Below, in pieces: positions 25,501-37,000 of a stretch of DNA of 64,000 nucleotides. Position 1 is the first letter of the stretch. Every line of letters begins with the position of its first letter. The DNA comes from Mesocentrotus franciscanus (lineage: Eukaryota > Echinodermata > Echinoidea > Camarodonta > Strongylocentrotidae). Below the pieces are notes generated by a model. It searched no databases and was not told the DNA's origin. It saw nothing but the letters and a program-made list of their open reading frames with translations. The stretch is taken from assembly GCA_037976565.1 (NCBI GenBank), contig CP137675.1, forward strand, positions 18,153,811-18,217,810. Reading direction: 5' to 3'. A program made the translations under genes and the position numbers.

Positions 25501-28500
25501 TTTCATTGAGTAATCGGTCTTACTAATCAATTTAGATTTTCATAGGTATTCATTTTCCAGAATTATACCAATGTATTTTATGTATACTTATAATGATGAT
25601 TGTACATTGTGTACTTTAATAGACAAAAACATTATCAATTTCATATATTGCCATGTAATTTTAATTCTAAGGTTCATTTTTATCTTATATATATATATAA
25701 ACATGTGCAATTCAGCTTATCGCAGCAAACCATGTTGTTTAATAAACCATTTGTGAATTGAAATGATTTTCAGTGATTCAAAATTAATCAACATGAATGT
25801 AAAAACTCAAGGTAGCATAGTATTAGTATGAATGTTACTGTTAAAGGGAAATCCAACCTTGATAGCATACTGGTCTGGAATAGAGCAGAAAAATCAAAGA
25901 AGCATACTGATGAAATTTTGAATGGAATCGGAAAAATATTTGAAAGTTACACATTTTTGAAAGTTGCAATCACTATGGGCCCTTCAAATTGGCTGACTTG
26001 ATAATGTCTATGTGATGTAGTGGCGGACAACTTTCCCTTTTGCTCTAATACACAAAAGGACTAAAATTTCAACTTTTCATAAATGTATGACTCGGGATGG
26101 TCTTTTCTTTTTAGAAGACCTGTAATAATGTACTCTTCATGATGTATTTTGAGTAGTGCCCCGAGGGTGAAGGCACTTGGGAGAAAAACAGAAACAAGTG
26201 ATATTTTTCTACACGACAAACAGGAGAGTAATCATTCGCTACATCACAATTCACTGACGAAATTGCCGATTTGAGATTCGCATAGCTATAGTGATCTCAA
26301 ATTTCAAACACTCATAACTTTCTTAATAGTGGTCCGATTAATTTCAAACTTTCGCCATTCTGTTTCTCTGATTTTTCTGCTTTCAGTCAAATGAACTCAT
26401 TAGAAGGGTTGGATTGCCCTTTAAACTCAGCATGTATATCTTCCAGGCAAACAAGCTTCACTATTATGTACACCTTTTTCTTTCAGGGTTGCTATTTATA
26501 AAAGCCATACATAGTCCAAACATAAATTGTGGGACAAGATTTTGCTGCCTGTAATACATAATATGCCACATACAGACACAATCTATTTAATGAATTGGTC
26601 ATTACCCTCCCTCTACCCCTTCCTAATCTGTTTTTATAATCATCTACAAATTTCTCAATATTAAAATTGAGCAAGTAATTTCTATGCCTGGTAACAAGCA
26701 ACAACAAAAATTAGATGTACATGTTTCATTCTACTCCCTGAACCTTCCCTATACCCAATTATTATCTCACAGATTTTACTTACTTAGAACTAAGGATTGA
26801 CCTCCATTACTGAAGTATTTATTTTCCCATTTAACCCTATCTAGCGGGGGCTTTAAGCCCCCTCTACATTTTTCAATAATTTTGTTAACGCTAAGAAATC
26901 TTGCGTTAAAAATTTTATGACTTTTTTCCTTCGAGTCATGTGCATCTTTTGAAATAAATTTTTTGATAATCGGACCTACCGTTACAAAGTCACGTGACCT
27001 TTTGTCTTTGCACGTCAGCCCGAAAATCCCTCATTTTCGTGATTTGTGTACAAAACATATGGAAATCTCATTTTTCCAAAAAAGAGTTTAGGTGTATATT
27101 TTGGGGTTCAAAATAGTTGAATTATAATTAGAATTAAAATAAAACAACAAAAACAATAAAATACATAAATTAAAAAAACAAAGAAATACATAAGAAATTA
27201 TCAAATCAATAGATAACATAAGGAATAACCTTGCTCTTCCAATTTTTTTTTTGGTATTATTATCCCAAATGGTCTATATATATATAGTGAAATCTAACGT
27301 TTAAATATGAAGAATATATGATTTAAGGGTAAAAATGTGAATTTTATTACCTTAATTGCATAAATTACCATAAATATGCAAATGAGTGAATTTTTCAAAA
27401 ATAAATTAAATTACCATAGTAATCTTTACACTTCACTTGACATGCATGCAAATTTTTGCAGCGATCAGCATCGACATATTTTCAACTGCGCAGAGATCAT
27501 AGGGGGGGGGCCTTAGAAGCCCTCCCCCTCCCGGGTATGCAGTTTCAAAGTAGTCCGGGCTAGATAGGGTTAAATGCCATCAATCAAAACTTTAAAATGT
27601 ATAATCAGGACAGACATTAAAATATCAATTTACAATCATTTATCCTGCCATATAAGATGGATTAGATTTAAATGCCACTTACAGAATGGATACACAAATT
27701 TGGTATTTCCTTGTTTCATATTCGATACGTGCAAGATTCAAAACTTAAGTATTTAATAAACATGAACCTGAACCTGGGGAAAAACAACTTTATCATTCCT
27801 ACTTAAGGTTGCAATCTTACCTCAGATGTTAAAACCTTGATTAATCTCATTTTCTATATGTTTGTATATTCGTACATGTACATGTAACTGGGGGAAAAGA
27901 ACTTTTAAAATGTTTATCAAGGTTGCAAACTTTCCTCAGATTAAAAGAAAAACACAAAGGTAATGGAAAGTTTTGGGAAATTTTGAAATTGGATGGTTAG
28001 TATTCTTTACAATTTTGATATATTTGGATGCCCCTGTGGATGTATTATAAGCACTAGAAAATTTAGCCCCTAAAACACTTCTGCTTTCGAGAAATTGAAT
28101 AATACAAAAATTACCAGTGCTCCCGGTAAATTTCAAATAATTCAATTAGCGCCTAAGGCCATTCCATGGTAGCTGCGACCATGAAAATCTCAGAATATGC
28201 AGTTCTGATATATAATTTCCAAACGGAAATAGCAAATCGGTTGATTGTAGTTATGAAAAATTGTTTTAAAGCTAAAGTAATATCAGTCTTGAGAGGGAGC
28301 TATACAACATAAAGAGTTTATTATTTACAATTTCATCACTTTAGACTTGATTTCAACCACGACAACGATCATTGAATATTGTAGGATCGCATATGCTTCC
28401 AATATGCTCATTTGAACCAACTTCATGACCCCATACCAAAACTTTGTATTACCTTTAACTGGCTTTAAGGCATTAAAACCATTTTCACTTTGCCAGTTTC

Positions 28501-31500
28501 CACAGAGCTGTATGTTACGCAAAACCAGCTTGGAGATCGAACACATGACCTTTGCATTTCAAGTCAAGTGCTTAAACCACTAGACCAAGACACCTGTACT
28601 TAGAACCAGAATTGACCTTCACAATACTAAAGTGCTTATTTGCACATTTAAATGCCATCAATCAAAAATTCACAAACTATTATAAATACATGTTCATTCA
28701 AAAATCAAAAGGAAAGAATAAAAATACTCATGTATAATCATGACAGACTTTAAAGTATCAATTTAAGTAATAAATGAAACAAATCAAACAAAAATCACAA
28801 TATATATCCTGCCATATAAGATTGATTAGATTTAAATGCCACTTACAGAATGGATACAAAAATTGGGTATTTCTTTCTTTCACTTTCAATACGTGCAAGG
28901 ATGAAAACTTCAGTATAGAAATGAATTTAAATAAATTTACTCTCAAATCCTTAAAACATGATTATTCTCATTTTCTACATGTCTGTATACTTCACATGTA
29001 ACTGGAGAAAAAGAACTTTATAATTGTTATCAAGGTTGAAAATTTCCTCAGATTAAAAAGAAAAATCACTTTAGGCATTACAAACCATTTTCACTTTGCC
29101 ACTTTGTAACACAAAACCAGTGTTCCCTTTGTTCATGGGTTGAGATTTCTCATGAGAAATTAAATCAGTTCCTGGAGTATGTAATACCATACAAATAATG
29201 CACTGTCATGTGTGCATTCTTGAAGAAAATGCAATATCACAAGGTTAAAATCACAAAAGAGCAACAAAAAAAGCTTTGTCGATTGTGTTTCAAGTTTATT
29301 GCAACAGAACATAACAACATAAATTCAACTTGGCAACAAATGCCCTGGGGAAAAACAGAAAGCTTGGGAGTAGAGGAAGTCTCTACATTTCCTGCATCCC
29401 CAACGTCTACTCCCGCCAAAAAAATATTGGAATATACCTGTAGATTATATGCTGTATATAGCTAAATTTGATTAACAACTTTGCTATATTACAAATGTAC
29501 ACAATTATTATGTTACCAGTGGTATCTAAAATACATGTATATCACAAATTTTTGAATTCTAGTCCCCCACCCCAAAAAAAAAAATTGTTTTAGAAAACTC
29601 TGCGCAGTTGAAAATATGTCTCCGCCTGCAACATAATCAGTATTTTTTATTTATCGGATTAAAGGTAGTAGCCCTCATTTGCACACCCTCCCTAATTTTT
29701 TATGGGTATAAGTTCTTAGGCATGATAATAACCCTCTTCATATTTTAGATCTAACGTCCCTTTTTTCATCCCCAAAATGTTCTGAACAGTGTAGTCAGAA
29801 CATACATTATCAAGGTTATAGTAGCAGGTAGGTCCCACAGCACCTACCGGTAATGATCTTTACATGGTCGTAAATACTCTTATCAAGTTTCACTACAATA
29901 CCTAGTTTTGTTCTCAAGTTATGCACTAACAAGATACTTTAGCACACTTAAATTGAACCTGTGACCTTTGACCCCAAAATGTTATCAGGTAATCTTTACA
30001 TGGTCATACATACTCTTACCAAGTTTCACTACGATAACACAATTTGTCTCAAGTTATCGCATTCACAAGATATTTTAGCACATTTAAATTGACCCATGAC
30101 CTTTGACCTCTGACTCCAAAATTTAATCAGGTAATCTTTACATGGTCATACATACTCTCACTAAGTTTAACTATGATACCTCGATTTGTTCTTAAGTTAT
30201 CGCATTCACAAGAATAATTACGGACGGATGGGCCTCCGGTACTCACTATGTGGTCTATTCTGTGTCCTGCACCCCCTCCCCAAAAAAAACACTTTATAAG
30301 AAACAGTCATAAAATATCATTAGATTATCATTATCTACAAAGATGAATGTCAAACAGTTAAAAGAAGACTGACCTTGCATACTCTGGCCACTCTACTGTA
30401 CACCATCTTGCCTTGATTCACGTGTTCAACGGCTAACTCTCGATAGAAGTAGTACACTCGATCTCCTATCACCAATGGTTTACCAACAAAGTCAGCCTCT
30501 GTATGACATCATAATGAACGGAGAAAATGAAATGGAAATCATCGGGGTCCCGTTTCATAAAAGTTGTTATCAATAACAACTGCTAAATTTCTATGACAAA
30601 TGAGCTCTCAGCCAATCAAATGACACAAGTTCAATAGCGTATACCGGTAACAGTTATCGTAATTTGTTATTGATAACAATTTATATGAAACAGGGCCTAG
30701 ATCAAATTTTATATCATTTGTAATGAATGAACTTTCAAGTGATACATTTTGACTTGTAATGCTTGTAAAGTCAAACCTGCTTTAGTGACCACCTGTTTAC
30801 AAAGACCACCTGTCTACAAGACCACATATTCTGTTTCCTTGAAAATGGTTTCTCATTGAAACATGTACTATAGGCACCTGTCTATAAAGACCACCTGCCT
30901 ATAAAGACCACTTTTCTTGTCTCACTTGGATGGTCTTTATAGACAGGTTCCACTGTACTACTACTGATACAATGTAAACTGGGTATAATGTACATGTAGG
31001 GCAGTGAACTTCTGCACGAGGGCAACGGCTTCTATTAGAGGAAGAGAAATCATACCCATTATCGTTTCTACACGAAATTCAATCCACAAAAACCCTTCTT
31101 CTTTTTTTCCCCCTTTTTTTGTTGTTTGTTGCTACCCATGACCATGGAGTGGTGAAATAAAAACACACAAACATGTATACCATCAGGATAAACATGGGGT
31201 AATATCAATGGAGTACGATAGAAAATATTATTTCAATTCAATTCAATTCAAATCTTTATTCAAACTTTATAAAACAATTTACAATGACAATATACAATAT
31301 AATGATTAGGACCCCTAGGAAGCAGAATTCTGGTTGTAATCGGGGCCCTGTTAAAAATAATGAGATCATGAACATAAATAATAAAAAGTAAAAGACTTGC
31401 ATAATACAAGCATGCACATACACACCGACACACACCCAAACATTCATAAAGAAGGTTTCGCAGAAAGAATAGAAAGGAGAGAAAAATAAGAAAGAAAGAA

Positions 31501-34012
31501 ATCAAAGTAGAAGAAAGACGGGAAAAAGACGGGAAAGAGAAGTACATGTACCTACTCAGCTATAGATATCATTCTTTGAAAAATACTTTTTTGTTTTTGG
31601 TACATTGCTTTAAATCTGCTAATTGTAGAACTGGATCTTAGGTCATGATTCAATGAATTCCATTCACATACCACAAAAACTTTTAAGAAACATTTGAAAC
31701 ATTAATATAAGTAGAATAGGCATTACTTTTGGAGCCAGTGCCTGCATTGTTTGAAATACATGTTTGCTTGAGAAGGAAAAAAGCTTACCATTGACTGATC
31801 GAGAGAAGTACGATGTGGTATCGAGACGGTTCATGAACGAGGTATCTGAGCCACCGGAACCAGCAGGGAAGACATCAACTCTGGAGATAGAGGTCTCTGA
31901 CTTTCCATGGGTCTGAGAAACTCCCAGGAATAACTGACCATCTGAAACATTGACACATATCACTACTAAAGTTTTGGCAGACTGTCTGTCATACAATATA
32001 CACAAGATTTACATAGATGCTGGTAAAACAACATTTGGAATGTTTTAAGATGGGCAAGATCTTTCATCCATACTGCAAATGCAACTACTGTACATTTTGA
32101 TGAGATTTAGCTACATAACTTAGAATATTTCAGTAATCAAACTAGTAACATACCATTAACCATGTGATGACTGAGCAGCATATCTGCATAATATGCAGTA
32201 GGCCTGGGACTAATATTCAAATACTGCCGATCGACAATCAAATACTTCTTTTTCCACTATTCGCATATTCCCCCAACAACGGATGTGATTATGATGTTTG
32301 AATATCTAAAACTTCATTGGTATTTAAAACGTCAAAAAAGTACTACATAATAGACAATAACCAGGCAAAAGTACAGTAAAGTGGAATCTCAAGTACATAA
32401 ATAATAACAAAGAGTTCCAACACGTTCCAAGATTGTGCAGTAGTAACAGAGTTTTGTATTACCGGTACTTGCTAACACTCGACTATCATAACCCACACAC
32501 ATGCATGCAGGCCGGCTGCAGTCTCAGTGGGCTAGCGCAACTCAACCAGCTATTAAAGCAGAGCTCTGGGAATGCGTGATTTGGATTGTTTGTGTGATAA
32601 TTTTCATCACTGCTTTTATCCTATATTGTATTGCATGCTGTGGCTCATTTATTTGTGTGTGCACATGCATAATATGGCTAGCCAGTTCGTATAAAAAAAT
32701 AGGATTATGAGCGTATTTTCTTTGATTCTGAATTTGTACATGTATGGCAATTTTATTGACTCTTAGATGATTGATAATTTATGTAATTGAATCATTACTT
32801 CACGATAATCCCTTTTAGTAATTGTCTCAGTGATATCATCTTTGTTTTTAGAGTAATTTTGATGTGCCATGCGAAATATCGCTTGCCAGTTAGGGTCTAA
32901 AAATTGAAGCAATAACAAACATATATTTCTTTGATTCTGAATTTGTATGGCTTCTTTTTTTTTTTAACTCTAGATGATTGATAAAATGTAAGAATCATTA
33001 CTCCACAATTATCGTGTTTAGTAATTGTCTCTGTGGTGCCTTTCTTTGTTGTTTTGATAGCAATTTCGATCCTATTTTGTTTGGTATTTTTTTGTGGCTT
33101 ATTTTCCAGTTTGTATTCCAAAATTGAAGTAAAGACATAATAATTCTTCAATTTTGAAAGGTATTGAGATATTAATGTCACTAAGAGCATGTAGTACATT
33201 GTAAGAAACATTGATGCATATATGGTAATCCTGTTACACTTAAATAATTGTCTCTGATGTTTTTTCCCCCTGTTGTTTTGATAGCCATTTGATCCCATTT
33301 TGTCTGGCATTTTATGACTTGTTTACCAGTACTTGTTTGTGCGAACGTGCGTTTAGCCTGATCAACCGTCTTGATCGACATCAAGCATGAAAGTAAGAAT
33401 GACCGTAAACCCTTGAATATTTTATTGCTTAACCAACTAACCTATATCACCTTACAGTAATGCTATCTAGTAATTTGCTTTTTTACACTCTCATTTGGTC
33501 AGGCGTTTGAGACCGAGTTTGAGTGAGTTTCAATTTCAATTCAATAAACATTTATTTCCGCCACAAAACCAAAATGAACATATCCTGAAACAACTGAAAT
33601 ATGTATTTACAATGTTATGTAGGAAGGAGGCGAACTTCCCGAACAGCAAGAGGTTTGTGGTGGGGTCACAATAACAAAACAAACATATGATACATACAAA
33701 CTACATAATAAACTAATAATTATAATTTACATAAAATACCAATAAATATATTGGTATTTTATGTATATTAGATCGATAGACTCTGCCATAAACCAGAACT
33801 CGAGTTGACTTCATTTTTCTAGTGTTCCTTTGACATTTGGTAAAATTGGTATTCATGCCAGGCCTAAATAATATGCACACTGGCATAAAGAATAAAGTCA
33901 TTCTAGAAGAACAACTATCTCTCTCATCATGCCACAATATTGAATGAACATAAATAATTATCTTCTTTTTTTTTTATAAAGAGAGAGAAAGAGAGGGAGA
34001 GAGAAAGAGAGC

Positions 34013-34043
<31 letters not shown>

Positions 34044-37000
34044 TATATAATAATTATAGTGCTTATATAGCGCCTAACACTTACTTTATCAGAAGTCTCT
34101 AAGCGCTCAACAATAAATGCAGCATAATTACCCTGGCTTTAGCAGTGCAGCTGTCGACAGTCCGGCAATGTTTATCTTTAACCAGGGCCTTCATCTCAAG
34201 GTGTACACGCAATTAAAACATGTCATCAAGGTTAAACAATGGTCATTAAAAAAGAGTAATCAAAGATGTCTATTAAACTGCCAATCAACCTACCAGAATA
34301 TTGTGAAGTTGCATTCAGTTCCCAGTGTTTAGGTGCAATCCCAGAGCCATCTACAGTCCCCAAACCTTGTGCAGTGCTAAAGGCACAATCTCCATCACCT
34401 GTAGGCCCTGGACAACTCACTCCTTCTATGCCCTGTAAAACAAAAACATAGCTCTCATCAAGATTTACTTTAAAGGGATCCAGTAACTTTGTCTCAGATT
34501 CTGAAACAAAATCCTGGATTTATCTCATGCTGCAATGAAATTTATAAACCTTTAGGTCAGTCAGGAACCCCATGACTTTTCCAAGCCGATAGCCTGTCTG
34601 ATTATCCAGATATTTATGATTGGAAATCGAAACCAAATTTTGCGTTTTCCCAACGGTTTTCATATCACAACAGTCTATTAAGGAAAACGAGTATGGTAAA
34701 ACCGGTCACTCAAAGATTTTTACTCTTTTGAGGCACTTATAACACGTAGGGCCGTGCATCTCAGATTTAACATTGCTAAACGATGCCTTTAACCCTTTTA
34801 GGACAATCATTCCACATTTTGAGGTTTGGCTTGATAACTTTTGACTCAGAGCCTTATAAGATATACCTGATGCATGAGTAGAAGGGCAAATTTTTCTGCA
34901 TATACTGCATCCCATTTTTCTTGCATGACCAGGGGGGTGTTTCACAAAGATCCTAAGTCGAACTTAACTCTAAGTTGGACTTAAAAATTATGGAGAGCCA
35001 TTTGTAGCCTTCAAATAAACTATATTCAAAAGCAAAAATTCAAGTATTTTAGACTTTTCATAAATTCCACATCAAGAACATAAAACATCCTTGATAAAAG
35101 AAAATATGAATGATTTGAATCAACATTTTATGCCTTTAAAAAAAACTTTTACAAAATATTTGCAAAGATGCTAATGGCTTTCCATGATTTTTAAGTCCAA
35201 CTTAGAGATAAGTTCAACTTAGGATCTTTGTGAAACACCCCCCATATTGTATTAGACACTAGGAATTAAAAAAAGAAAATCCAAGCTTTAAAATCCTTAA
35301 ATTGGCAACACACTGAGCGGTTCTGAATCATTATTTTCAATAGAAATTGGCAATTTTCTTAACTTTTTGACAAAGTTCGTACACAAAGATATTGTTCTTA
35401 TAGACATTTGTATTAAAACAATGTAGCAATAAAAGAAAGAACTTGAATGTAATAATGATAAGTTTTGCCCTTACATAAATCCTGTCCCGAAAGGGTTAAA
35501 ATAAATGATGAAAATTCAGTCAAAAGGGTTTGATTGTGACAATCTCACAGAGCTCATATGAATCTCCTCTCCTATGTACCATGTTATCTGTGATTTTAAA
35601 AGTTATTTGCTTCATAGTATGAACAAATTTTGTGTTGAAAATAAAATATGTAATCCCATTTATTACTAACTGTTGATCAGGTCAAGAAGGGAAAGCAGAT
35701 ACATGTATATACAATGTAGTTTTTATCATGCACTTGTACATTGCATAGTGATAAAGTTGCATACAATATCACTGGACTCCCTTCATAACTATGGTACATG
35801 TAGCAGTTCATTTCAAATACTTTTGAGGCAATCTGACTGTAAAAGTGTAAAATACACCCAGTATAATAGTGTGGGGATATAAAATTGAGTATAAATCCTT
35901 ACTTTGTCTTGGATGCGACTTAAATCTGCAGGCCTCTGGGTTTACCTGCATGCATGTATAATTCTTTCTCACCACACAGGTCAATGTAAGAAAATAAAAC
36001 CGTATTATTTTTAGGATTCAATTCAAATCCACCATGGTTGCTTTAGCCCTTAATCCTGTTCTAACACAAGTTATCGCAGAAATCAATGTTACTAATAAAA
36101 TGTAACACGTTCATGCAGTGTTCATACTAAGTAAGACTCTTTGGCAAGCTGCCAGTATCACTCCGTCTCCGAGATACTCTTTGTATTTCTATCACGATAA
36201 CCTCAGCGCAAACTTCTATCGAGGCTAAGTATTGCCATTGCGTTTTAGCCATTTTCCGAGGAAAGATCCATGCCTATCATCAATAAGTGACATGGCCTTT
36301 TAATACTTATAATTTATCCAAAATTAGCACACTTATACGAAAATTAAATGTAGACAAGGGAAACTCACCTCACTATTTCTTGTTACATTACAGGTGTAAC
36401 ATCTTGGATTAAGGGCATTGGTTCCACACACAAGCAGCATGTTATTAGTCATTATCTCAGCAATCCTTATAAAGTTGAAACAGTCTCTATCCTGTAGACA
36501 TTGAAAGGCAGTTACATGTAAAACAGAAGTATTAAAGATCATTAGCAGTTCCGGGAGTGGTAAAGTGGTGGTGGTATTAATGGTAGTGGGAAGTGGTAGT
36601 CCGAAAGGGTAGTGGAAGTAGTAGGTATTAGGGATAATGGTGGTGGTGGTGGTGGTGGTGGTGGTGGTGGTGGTGGTGGTAGTGGTAGTAGTAGTAGTAG
36701 TAATAACAACGTTTCTTATAAGTAGTAGTAGTAGTAGTAGTAGCAGCAGCAGAAGTAGTAGTAGTAGTAGTAGTAGTAGAAGTAGTAGTAGTTGTAGTTG
36801 TTATAGTAGTAGCTGTAGTAGTAGTAGTAGTAGTAGCAGTAGCAGTAGTAGTAAAAGTTCACAATATTATTTATATTTATTACTGATCATAACAATAGAG
36901 TCATCAAATGGTTACATGGAATGAAAATGATTTTAAATGATATGATGGAAGTGAATGAAAACAAACTTACACTTTTAAATGTTGTACGAGCACGACACTG

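Noticed and set aside
36637..36924. Val/Ser-rich 95-residue frame
   Set aside because: Translation of a GTG/AGT trinucleotide array in a semaphorin intron.
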